Shown here: piece after piece, positions 22,201 through 32,146 of the stretch | How the letters are laid out: the number at the start of each line of letters is the position of its first letter | Position numbering within the stretch: the stretch's first letter is position 1 | From: Enoplolaimus lenunculus | Lineage: Eukaryota; Nematoda; Enoplea; Enoplida; Thoracostomopsidae | Assembly (NCBI GenBank): GCA_030248215.1 | Contig: JASANG010002193.1 | Location: 62,001 to 126,000 of the forward strand | DNA: 64,000 bases | Reading direction: 5' to 3' | Position numbers and translations under genes: made by a program | Notes under the pieces: generated by a model | Told to the model about the DNA's origin: nothing | Database searches by the model: none | What the model saw: only the letters and a program-made list of their open reading frames with translations

Positions 22201-25200
22201 CTACCCACATCAATTAATTATATACTCACCATAGCAAATGACATAGCATTGCAGTTCAGCATTGACTTCAATACCTGAAATCAATAAAGCGGATAATCAA
22301 AGGCACAACAAAATATGTGCTAAAAATAAAAACCACTAGTTTGTTCAAAGGCAACGAGAAACGCAAAGTATAGTGAATCTGAATGTCTTTTTACTCACTC
22401 CAAAAATCTACTCGCTGATAATAGTTTGGTCATAAGTCCGTAATGAAAAATGCTCACGGTATGAGCCTGTTTATTTATCACACTAGTCGCTGCAGTATTA
22501 TGGCCATCTATCTTACATACTTATTTCATATGCGCATGCAGATTGTGGCGAGCTCTGAGCTGTGTATTTTGTCTTAATTCACATTAACTTGTGAATAAAC
22601 TGTGCATTTTCTTAAAGTAAGTTTCACAGTATAAAATTTGATATCCTCATCCTATTTCCAGGAGTCGTAAGATGTGCTGACTGATGACCGATATAAAGGG
22701 TTGCTCACAACCGCTTGCTATACATTAAACCAAAGAAATACATTAATAAAGCCATTCCAATAACTGCCGAAACGTTACGTACCTCGACAGACGTTTCAGT
22801 GAAATATTTTGGATATTCATAGGACATGCCAACGTTGTTAACTGAAACAGAATATAGAAAAATATGAAAACGCAACGTTTTCAATTCATATATATTTATG
22901 AACATTTTCATTTCATATATTTGTGAACATATGAATCAGTTTGTCAGCCAAGCTAAACTATACGTCAAATGAGCTATTTATTCATTTTGTCACACATAAC
23001 GGCTCAGCGAGCAGAAAATACAAATTCAGGAAGATAATTTGTTTTGAAATTGTAACACACCAAACAACACTGGCAGTGTATTCACTTACCGAGCACACCA
23101 ATATCTAAATCTTTTAGCACTCGTTCCACATCAGAATACTTATCTAAGCTGTCAGTAGTAAAATCCATTTGGTATGTTTGCACTTCTATGTCTTTGTTTT
23201 GGCTTCCTTAAACTTTGAAACACAAAAACATTAAAAGTAATATATGTATGGCAACGTTCAACTGAACTCAAAGACCAGAAGGAGTCGGATATTTTTGCAC
23301 ATATTTCACCAAAAAGTTAAACTTACTCACGCTAACTTAATATACTTGGCATAATATGATGAAATTTTTTTTATCAGTCTTAGTAATAACTGGTCTTCTT
23401 GGAGTGGTTATAATTTTGTCTTTTTGTCATCATTATCTGTTGCAAAAAACGAAACGTTTCATTCGCATTCTAAAACTTTGCCCATGTCAACAAGTTCAAT
23501 CGTTAAAGCAATCTAGTAACGTTTTAAGCAACCAATCGACGCACCAATTGAATAACAGTGACGAGGAGATACTTCCTTGTCGAACACCAGTAATTGGTCA
23601 TAAATAACAGTATAATACCGAATTGTTACACATTTCAGTAATAAATATTCGGTACATCGATATTTGAAATGTCAAACAATCGAAGGTTATAATGGACTGG
23701 CTTCTCCAAACCCACAGACGAAAGTTTTTGGAAGAGGGCACGAAATTTTACCAGGGCAAAATTGGTGGAGGGGTGGTTCGAAACCGGGGCCTCGGGATTT
23801 TGGCAGCTTATCCAGAGTTTGTGTGTAAATACTAATTTGTACAATAGAGAGATTCATCGAAAATGTTAAGATCACGTTATCTGCGCACAATCTATGTAAC
23901 AAGGGCGTATAACGGATTCGACCCCCATACCACTACAAGTTCACCACCAAAATATTACAAAGGTTTTGCTAACTTTTCCAAAATTTAATCCTGGTTATTC
24001 CCGTGCTATGTAGAATATTGAATTTTAGCATTCCCCAGATAAAAATAGGCTCAACTTTAACCAATTTCTGTAGTTTTTATTGTCGTGTTATAAAACTGTT
24101 TATACTACTTTTGCAGATTGTTGTATAGGAGCATGTTTGCAGGTTAGCTGGATCTGGCATACATTATTTTGAGTATGTTGTCTCTGTGTACATGTGTATT
24201 TCTGCTTGTTTTATATATTATATATGTACCTATATACTTTTAATTGTGCTGCAAAATGTAATGATTTAAGGAATGACATACGCCTACATATGTACAATAA
24301 AATTTTAAAATTTCCGTGGGATATTCAACCGTGGGGCGTTAACCAGCAGGGCGCACGACAACACGGCGGGCATCAGACCCCACCTCCATTGTGGAGATGC
24401 CATGTAAATTTGAATTACTAATAAAAATCAACACGAAAAGTTTATATTAATGTTAACTTTAAACAAAAGAACTTACTGATTTCGTTTGCAACCTGATCAA
24501 GTTTCGATTCGGTTCGAGACAGCAGATAAACATTCATCCCTTTCTGCGCTAGCGTTTCAGCGTAAGCTTTGCCAATACCATCAGTTGCACCGGTAACAAC
24601 TTAAAAACTCAAAATATTAAAAATATTTAAAACAATTCATAAGCAAATTTTATGTAGTCACTGCAGAATAGGGATGGACAGTTTCGGTTAAAAAACAAGA
24701 CCGTTAATAATATCTGCTCATAATTATTGTGTGAGCGGGAAAATTCAAAGATACGCAGCGAACCTTTATTCATCTGGCGTCACTTACATCAGCAATACGG
24801 CCATACATTTGCTAAATCCTCGATTTCAGTTCTGGGTTCCAAACCACAGAGACTCAAATCGAGCCCGACACTGACACATTCCAAATACTGAGACTTGCCG
24901 AGTTCGAGGCTCCCATCACTGCCGGCAGTTGCCAGAGTCGAATGTTTAAGTGGGTATTTCGAAAAATAGGCTTAGCTTGCGCGGCATTGTATTTAATACA
25001 ACTGGAATTTTATCGGTAACAAATTCCTTGGATTAGGATTACGTAAAATTGCGCGCGGTTACGACACAGCGAATGTCCTAAATAGGAGATGCGCAAAACT
25101 CAGACACGTAAATTCACAAAGCTATACGCAACATACAAAAATCTGTATACCTGCCCATTTTCCGAATTTACGAGGGTCCTTTATAATGCCAAGCGACGGT

Positions 25201-25298
25201 GCAACAACATACGGCCACAAAATATGGCACAGTTTGATAAAAAATTTAACTATAATCACTGTAGCAGCAAAGCAACTAAATAATTGTAAGAAACCCAT
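19231..25298 (-). CDS. HSD17B12: Very-long-chain 3-oxoacyl-CoA reductase (HSD17B12-like)
   Basis: ER membrane short-chain dehydrogenase that reduces 3-ketoacyl-CoA with NADPH, the second step of fatty-acid elongation. Exons on the minus strand: 25298-25151, 24599-24477, 23206-23090, 22841-22783, 22274-22230, 20884-20768, 20481-20416, 20299-20153, 19347-19231. They join in phase to 312 aa, the human length. The ATG at 25298 starts an N-terminal hydrophobic segment ([19 protein letters not shown]). Cofactor site [10 protein letters not shown] is at about 50-59; [10 protein letters not shown] at 131-140 is the family hallmark. Ser186, Tyr199 and Lys203 (YAGTK) form the catalytic core. The C-terminal [12 protein letters not shown] segment and basic tail match the family. 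The human tail KKTKKN is replaced by EKDAKSN. HSD17B3 is a less likely alternative. It converges on SKOR and diverges from POLR1A. Confidence 0.93.
19668..19999. repeat. ACTCTTG/CAAGAGT-ended repeat in reductase intron 8
   Basis: It begins near CAAGAGTGGATGCTCTTAAACAAGAGTGCGCAACT and ends near TTGCATACTCTTGTTAAGG, which are inverted ends. It shares 'CAACGCGTGCCGGTACATTC' with 53080-53100 in inverse form. Other copies lie at 7565-7850, 42540-42745 and 53035-53290. Confidence 0.6.
21464..21847. mobile_element. hAT-like MITE (TAGGGATGTGCCGA ends) in reductase intron 5
   Basis: The left end TAGGGATGTGTCGAATAA and right end TTGGTATTGGCACATCCTTA are inverted. The interior is rich in ATCGGCATCGGC and GCCGATACTTT words. 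The same family, with CCCATCCCTA at its right end, lies at 34964-35258. TAGGG-type ends are common in hAT elements; I could not confirm an 8-bp duplication. Confidence 0.6.
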
Positions 25299-25614
25299 CC
25301 TGAAACATATGCGCAGGTAAACGTTTCCGCTTCACCACCGTGAGACGCAGCACAACTGCCAATTACTTCGCTACAAATATTTACGCGATATCGTCAAGGG
25401 TTTCTATTTTTGCCGGATACCGGAACCTGACAACAAACTTTGATTTACGCACTGTTGGGGGCATTCGAGTCGCGCAAAAATACGACTAATCGCTGGCTTG
25501 GATTTTTAATTTCACGTAAGTGTTACTTCTGGACTTGAACCGAAATGCAGTCGCTGCAAAATATTTAGTAGTAAGATTTTCAGGACCGCAACCGCAAATA
25601 TCATGTATCCGGAT

Positions 25615-25989
25615 CAGGGTGGCAACAAAGGTTCGGATTCGGCAAAAATTTGAGGTTCGGATTCGGATTCGGTTGTGGAAAAGCCGAATCCAAAAGCCGA
25701 ATCCAACAAAGTTCGGCAATATGTTTTTCATTTTTAAGCAAAAAATTTTTTAAATACTTTGCTATAAAAATCAATATTTTTTATTTCTGGAAAGAAATCT
25801 CAGAACTTGACGTCGGGACGAAATATATTAACGTATTAAAAGTTATACGGCTGGCATTGCGTTGATATTCTGAAACAAATTATAGATATATCTGAAATTT
25901 GCAACATGCAGGATTCGGATTCGGATTCGGTTTCGGCAAATTAGCACTGAATTCGGATTCGGTCAAATCGTGGATTCGGTGCCACCCTG
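25615..25989. mobile_element. hAT MITE with 8-bp target duplication
   Basis: The element starts CAGGGTGGCA and ends TGCCACCCTG. The 8-bp sequence ATCCGGAT is present on both sides (25607-25614 and 25990-25997), as expected for hAT. The interior holds TTCGGA hexamer runs near both ends (about 25634-25670 and 25913-25935). It sits about 310 bp upstream of the reductase start codon at 25298, so it may overlap the promoter. Confidence 0.85.
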
Positions 25990-26328
25990 ATCCGGATGTC
26001 CGATGGTTGCCAGATATTAAACCGTTACCAAATATCTGGTCTCTCTGACCAATATATACCAAGGGGCAACAGAAAATGCAATCAAAAATTACCAGAAACA
26101 AAGCAGAAAGCGTAAATAATATAAACCTACTGGATTTCAACCGGATCCGATAGAAAAAATAAGTATTCGCATGAGGGTGCAAACAGAATTTCAGATAAAA
26201 TTTTATTCAAATCCAGTTCCAGTTCCTATTGCAAATATAAAATAGGAATCGCTTTGTTTTACATATCTATTCTAACGCGTTATTTACAATTTTGCGCGAA
26301 AAGTGCGGGCACTACTGCTAATATTCAA

Positions 26329-27505
26329 AACCAGTCGTATGTAGTGGGACTACATTTATTGAGCGAAGCTCGAACACACGTAAGCTATTACGTAAGGTAA
26401 TATGCAATTCATTTATCGGTTTTGGAGGTTTGTAAACAATTTCTTCAGATCTCTCGAACCCAAAAAACGCTTCAGTCACCCTAATAATTATTGAAATAAT
26501 TTAAAAAGTCCCAATTTTATCTTGTCAATTAAGCTAATATGCAAATTAGCTATTAGCTAACTATTCTATTACCGGTTCTGAGGTGTTGTAGACAACTTAT
26601 ATAATATTCCTCGCACCCAAAAACCCTTATTTCTGAAACCAGTCGTAGTGGGACTACATTAATTGAGCGAAGCTCGAACACACGTAAGCAATTAAGGTAA
26701 TATGCAAATTAGTTATTAGCTAACTATTCGTTTATCGGTTTTGGAGGCTTGTAAGCAATTTTCTCAGATTCCTTATACCCAAAAACCCTTCAGCCACCCT
26801 AATAATTATTGGAATAATTTAAAAATCCTAATTTTGTCTCGTCAATTAAGCAAATATGCAAATTATCTATTAGCTAACTATTCTATAACCGCTTTTAAAG
26901 GTTTGTAGACAATTTATTCAGATTCCTCGCACCAAAAAACCTTCAGTAAACCCTAATAATTATTGAAATAATTTAAAAAGTCCTAATTTTGTTTTGTCAT
27001 AACGCTAATATGCAAATCAGCTATTAGCTAACTATTCAATTATCGGTTTTGAAGGTTTGTAAACAATTTATTCAAATTTCTCGCACCTAAAAACCCTTTG
27101 GTGCCGAAATTATATTGCTTTTAACCTTAATAATTAGTGAAATATTGTAACAAGTTCTAATTTAGGCTTATAAACTATGCTAATACGCAAATATCTATTA
27201 GCTAACCACTCAATTATAGGTTTTAGAGGTTTGTAAACAGTCTATTCAGATTTCTTGCACCCAAAAACCATTTAATGCTGATATTAGATTGCTTGTAACT
27301 GTAATAATTAGTGAAATAATGTAGACAGTCCTAATTTAGGCTTAGCTAAGTATGCAAATTAGCCTATAGCTAATAAACGGCTTAAAATTATAAAACGTCA
27401 ATTCGTGGTTATCACCCCAAGATAATTGGCTTTCAAACAAAAAAGTTTATCAAAATCGGTTCAGCCGTTCCTGGGATTCTTTCCGGACGGACATCCGGTT
27501 TTAGC
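26329..27505 (+). mobile_element. Element made of tandem 150-170 bp units, with TCGGTTCAGCCG tail
   Basis: Heads reading CCAGTCGTA...GTGGGACTACATT and GAGCGAAGCTCGAACACACG start at about 26329 and 26639. About seven diverged units follow, each with AATATGCAAATTAGCTATTAG and GGTTTGTAAACAATTTATTC. The block ends with TCAAAATCGGTTCAGCCGTTCCTGG and a GGACGGACATCCGG tail. A shorter copy with the same head and tail is in POLR1A intron 17 (45793-46318). No enzyme is encoded, so it is non-autonomous. The CGGTTCAGCCGTTCC tail resembles 3' ends of many invertebrate non-autonomous elements. Confidence 0.7.
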
Positions 27506-27509
27506 TAAC

Positions 27510-28080
27510 CACTCAATTATCGGTTGATCTGATTTTATGCATCTTTTGCAATTCCACGAGGTTTTTGGCATATACCATACTTTTCGGTCGTATGGCCCGC
27601 GTACAAAAATTATCAGCATCGAAAGTTGGCAAATTCTTTGCATTGCATACTTTCTACTCGTAATTAAAACGAGCTGAACCGTGTGTTGTGATCGTGTACG
27701 AGCCGTAGTATTGGGTACCATTGCATTAAAACTGTTCCAAAATCGGTCGGAAACTAGACCACGCCCGCCTTCAGATCGATCGAAAATCCCCGTTTTGACC
27801 AAACCAACCTTACACTGAAATACAGGAAAAGATTGGGCTATGAAAATTTCAATTTCCAATTTCGATTCAAGTAAATTTTCTGCACTAATATCGATCCTGG
27901 TAAGATTCAATTCCGTTTTATGCCGTGACAAAAGCTTCAAATTAGGGAATTAACGGCACACTGATGTGCCTGGACACAATAAGACTTTATAGGTAATAAA
28001 TATTAATAAAGCTAGCTACATTATTTCTCAATGAAAATCAAAAATATTGCCTTAAAGATATTACAAATATGTTTGCGAAC
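27510..28080. other. Intergenic DNA with an unassigned open frame
   Basis: A 159-codon minus-strand frame (27940-27461) has no recognisable domain and runs into the repeat tail of the adjacent element. I treat it as non-coding. Confidence 0.4.
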
Positions 28081-28660
28081 TAGGTTTGGCAGGGAAAATC
28101 AGAAGCGTAGGTAAAGGTGGAAAACTGAAAATGTATACGTTTTTCGTGGTTAGATACTGAAATTTGAAGCGTAGGATTTGTTGGAAAAAAGAAAAAGTGG
28201 AAAATTTAAACACCTGGATTTTCTCTTTGTATGGTAATTCTGAAGCGAAGGTTTTGTTTGGAAAACGGGAACAGTGAAAATTTCAAAATGCACATGTTTT
28301 CACTGCTTTTGAGGCAGGAAATATGTGAACCGTAGGCTTTGTTTTTAAAACGGGAAAAGTCGAATATTTAAAACTTATAGGTTTTCCTTGGTTAGGTAGA
28401 AAAATTCTGAAGTGTAAGTTTCGTTTATGAAACGGGAAAAGTAGAAAATTTAAACGCCTAGTTTCCTCAGCCAAAATTAATATGTTTGTTATTGTTCCTA
28501 CTATTAAACCAGCAGAATTCCTAGTCATTATAAAAAAGGGGTACGCTTCAGATTTTCCCTACAAACGATGAAAATTTAGGTGTTTTCATTTTCCACTTTT
28601 TCGTTTTCCAAACAAGTTTACGCTTTAAGTTTTAACCACGACACCTGAAAAAATATCCAG
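28080..28660. repeat. Degenerate ~85-bp tandem repeat with a terminal inverted unit
   Basis: About five units carry GAAGCGTAGGNTTTGTTTGG, then AAACGGGAAAAGTNGAAAAT and a TTTAAANNCCTAGGTTTTC segment. The last part (28540-28640) reads the same unit in the opposite orientation (TTTTCCACTTTTTCGTTTTCC). The block can thus fold back and may be a MITE with internal amplification. Confidence 0.65.
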
Positions 28661-28799
28661 GCGTTTGAATTCCGGCAATTTTTGTTCATGCTCATCCTGC
28701 TTTTAATGTATCATTTCAAATCGCCGGCAGGATTCCACAATGTGTCTTAATAATAAACGTGAAAGATTGTGGCAGGGGGAGTTTTCATTGTGGAGGAAG

Positions 28800-28960
28800 G
28801 GAAGAGCGACAGACTTCTGTCCTGCTTTGGTTCACGTTTAACCGGGGCTGGCGGTTCACGGCTTGTCACATGTCAATTCGACGTCAACGTTAAACTCCGG
28901 ACGATTTAACATCGGGTCAACAGACAAAGCTCGAACGTCATGACATTAGCATACAAACCA
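28800..28960 (-). repeat. Dispersed repeat shared with 8320-8445 and 5880-5933
   Basis: The reverse complement contains GAGCTTTGTCTGTTGACCCG, ACGTTGACGTCGAAT and CCCCGGTTA.ACGTGAACC, matching 8325-8445. The end is also present in the insert within the MITE at 5421-5971. Confidence 0.6.
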
Positions 28961-29968
28961 CCGCTCTCAAATGTTCAACATGTACACGAGTCGGTATGTC
29001 ATGTGATTGTTACTGTGGGACATTTACGCAAATATTATATGATATTCCAAGAGTCGGTTCATGTAAAAGGTCAAAGGCGGAACGTTTTTCTACGGGACTG
29101 CAACAGAGTATGTTTAAAGCATTCAACAGGACAATTTGGCGTGTTACCTCAAGTATGCAGACATTTGAAAGCATATCATTCGCAGATAATACCTCCGAGG
29201 TCTGCCTCATACTCCGGCAGAAAAGCAAGATTGGGCTGTCTCCCCCCTAACCCTGCGCTTAGTAAACAACGCATTATTAAGCATCTAAATTTTCAAATAT
29301 AAATATAACATTTTAATTTATGTTGATTCTTTCAACAGCATGAGGTTGAGAACCGCTTTAGCGGAAAACTTGGTGTGATTACTCAGGTCACTATGCTGCT
29401 AAAGGTTTCTGAAAATTGCGTGGAGAGTACCTACCACCATTAATATCGTGACAAGTTATTCATACACCTCTACTGGTCTTTAATGATCAGGAAGTAATAC
29501 AAATTTGGCCGGCTTGGGCCACATGGTGAAGTACTAATGGACTGCTCAAAAGATTCTGTACGAGAGAAAGATGTGTGGCATATCTGAAAAGAAATAGAAC
29601 GGGATCCCTGGTTATACGCCGCGTAATGTATTCGTGCAACAAAGTTTGCATTATAAATTTAAGCAGTAGATTTCGGGTTGTCTCCCCAATTTCGGTTGGG
29701 TGATGGTGACCCCTCACTTACAATATTTAAACTCCGACCTTCTTAGCGGTTCGCATGTGTAAACGTTTTCTTGAGCATTGAACGGCCCGGTTCGTCCTTC
29801 CCCCGCTAAAGGTACGTATTGGTAGCCAGTGGCTTTGCATCATAAAATATTATGGTGGCTGTGGCGTAAACTCTAATGGACTCAATTTCAGATTGTTTAT
29901 AGTTTCTTAACTTTATGGTTTAATACTTGGCTAGTGGAACGCCTATGTGAAGTTTACATTTATTAATT
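28961..29968. other. Intergenic DNA, mostly unassigned
   Basis: 29060-29115 shares a short block (CGGAACGTT...CGGGACTGC) with 3715-3745. Otherwise no gene or element boundary was seen; the frames around 28940-29300 have no family resemblance. Confidence 0.4.
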
Positions 29969-30234
29969 CCTATTCGCACGTGCAATTTTTTAATGCGAGC
30001 AGCAACTTGGACGCAGAACTTACTTTTTTCATCAGCCAATGAAAACGCAGCATGTGGCTGCAATAAATTCAGTGAACTTGCATGGCTGTTCGCAAATGTG
30101 AACTAAATTCCTAGCCATGATTTTTAATGAATTATTTGCAGCTGCAAGTTTTTCGAACGGGATTTTGGACAAAACTTGCAAGTGGTAGTTGCAGCTGCTT
30201 GTGCTCGCGTCAACAACTTGTACGAGTGAATTGG
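29969..30234. mobile_element. TTCACACGTGCAAG-type MITE, inverted partner of 30841-31110
   Basis: The ends CCTATTCGCACGTGCAATTT and CAACTTGTACGAGTGAATTGG are inverted repeats. The reverse complement is near-identical to 30841-31110 (for example ACTTGCAAGTTTTGTCCAAA and GAACAGCCATGCAAGTTCAC). Confidence 0.8.
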
Positions 30235-30840
30235 CTTACAGTATTTAAATCAACATTTCGCTTTCAAATTTGAAGCGTATAGCGCTGAAAATTTAGACGA
30301 AGAATGTTTCAATTTACCATTATTCAATGAACAGCATGTCATTATTTTAGGTAAAAGTATGCAACTGGGTATATTTTTCCGCGGAAAAAATGGGCCCAGT
30401 GCAATTGCGGTTTCGTTTGGGCCAACGCAGTTCTGAATCACGACAACTTTGGGGTAACGACTAACGACGAAAATTTTGTAACACTACTGCTTTAAAAAAT
30501 GGGAAAATTAAAGCTATGCGAGGCATGTCAACACCCCCTTCAAACAAAAAAAGTTGGGTACAGGAAAACAAAAGGTTCGATGGCATATTTTATACCACGG
30601 AAGATGATTTAGTCCTGACACTTAGCCACCTCACGTTGTTAGGGGATGTTACGATGTTTTCAAGGAGGAACATTTCAATGGTTTTTGATGAGTTACAAGC
30701 AAGGTGGAAATTTTCTAGGGGGCCAAAATCTTACTACAAGTCTGACAGAAGTTTTGGGTCAGTAAAATATCTCGGTTCATCTCACCTGTTCTAAATTGGT
30801 GTGACAGGTGCCCTATCTTCACCGGTTTAAGTTTTTAAGC

Positions 30841-31110
30841 CCTGTTCACACGTGCAAGCTTTTGCTGCGAGAACTTGCAGCTGCAACTTGCACTTGCAAG
30901 TTTTGTCCAAAATCACGTTCGAAAAATTTGCAGCTGCAAAAAATTCATTTAAAATCATAGCTCGGAATTAAGTTCACATCTGTGAACAGCCATGCAAGTT
31001 CACCGAATTTATTGCAACCGCTTTCTCATTGGCTAACGAAAAATGCAAGTTCTGCGTGCAAGATGCAGCTGCAAGTTTTCGTATCAAAAATTTGCGTGTG
31101 TGAATAGCGG
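30841..31110. mobile_element. TTCACACGTGCAAG-type MITE, 270 bp
   Basis: It starts CCTGTTCACACGTGCAAG and ends CAAAAATTTGCGTGTGTGAATAGCGG. The interior has repeated TTGCAGCTGCAA palindromes. Fragments of the family lie at 33727-33830 in POLR1A intron 2 and at 49890-49995 in POLR1A intron 26. The 600 bp between this copy and the inverted one at 29969 hold no recognisable gene. Confidence 0.8.
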
Positions 31111-31620
31111 TTTAGATTGTAATGTTGAGAAGATAGAGAATATTTCCCGTTGTTTCCGATTTTTGCATTTAAACCATATAGCATGTAATAATAGGATTCG
31201 TCAGTTTACGAAAAATTCCAGAGCTTTTTAGGTTCACTTTGGATTTAGGATTTAGGGCCCATACTCTCATATGTCCAGTGTATCGTAACTATCATCGGTT
31301 AGTCCGGTTAGTAATAGGTTTTCAAACGCACTAACTATTACTGTTGTTGAGCTCAAACTTGATACAGGATTAGAGCAAATCATTTGTGAAAAATGTCCTG
31401 AATTTTCAGCATCAACTTTCATTTGTTCAAAAGTTACAATGTTTATCACAAACTAGTGATATGTGCTATACACATCTGAGATTATGGGCCTAGGTGTTGG
31501 GTATTGAGGGAAGGAATATCGGAATGCATAGCGCACACATAAAGAATAAACACATAATACACATTGCATAGCAGCTATGATATACCTAGTAAACAACACA
31601 TATAATAGCTAACACAAGTA

Positions 31621-31760
31621 ATTAAAGCAGTGCCGTTGGCTCGGTTAGCCAAAGGTCGCTGGTTCGAATCCAGCCGCAGTATAATGTTTCGACTACTTTG
31701 CACTAACATACATAACACTTACATACATTGCCCTTAAGACCGCGCAACCTTACATTGTGA
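31621..31760 (+). repeat. tRNA-derived SINE, copy 1
   Basis: 'GGTTCGAATCC' at 31661-31671 is a perfect RNA polymerase III B box, in a tRNA-like TGGTTCGAATCCAGC context. The body TTCGACTACTTTGCACTAAC and CTTACATACATTGCC follows and recurs in copy 2, so this is a SINE and not a tRNA gene. Confidence 0.7.
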
Positions 31761-31822
31761 CCACAATGGGACCGCAAGGGCATACAGCCGCGGTGTGATC
31801 CCATAAATAGGTGTTGAAGGAA

Positions 31823-31975
31823 TACCGAGATAAATCAGTTGGTAAGCGCGCGGGCTCGGTTAGCCAAAGGTCGCTGGCTCGAATCCAGCTATGGTCAATT
31901 GTTTTGACCGCTTCGCACTAACATAACACTTACATACATTGCCTTTAAGATCGGGCAACCTTACATTAGGTCTCA
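31823..31975 (+). repeat. tRNA-derived SINE, copy 2
   Basis: An A-box-like AAATCAGTTGGTAAGCGC, then GGCTCGAATCC as B box, then the same body as copy 1 about 200 bp upstream. It ends about 170 bp before the POLR1A start codon, so it may lie in its promoter or leader. Confidence 0.7.
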
Positions 31976-32146
31976 ATTTGCAGTGCACAGTAGTCTGGCG
32001 AGAAGTATATATTATATTTTCTCTGAATTTTAAGCTATCATGTTCAAACAGCATGCTCAGGTTAAACGATTTTTTTATATTTAAGATATGCAAGAATGTA
32101 ATTTTGTTAGAAAGTTGAATAACTATATTGCATAATTATCGAAAAA

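Noticed and set aside
23356-23607. 83-codon frame with a hydrophobic, signal-peptide-like start
   Set aside because: It lies in intron 2 of the reductase on the opposite strand, with no family resemblance or other supporting signal. A small secreted protein cannot be excluded, but the evidence is too thin.
27461-27940. 159-codon minus-strand frame
   Set aside because: No recognisable domain, and the 3' end runs into the tail of a repeat element.
31621-31700. tRNA gene
   Set aside because: The B box is perfect, but no convincing A box or acceptor stem is present, and the downstream body recurs at 31823-31975, so it is a SINE.
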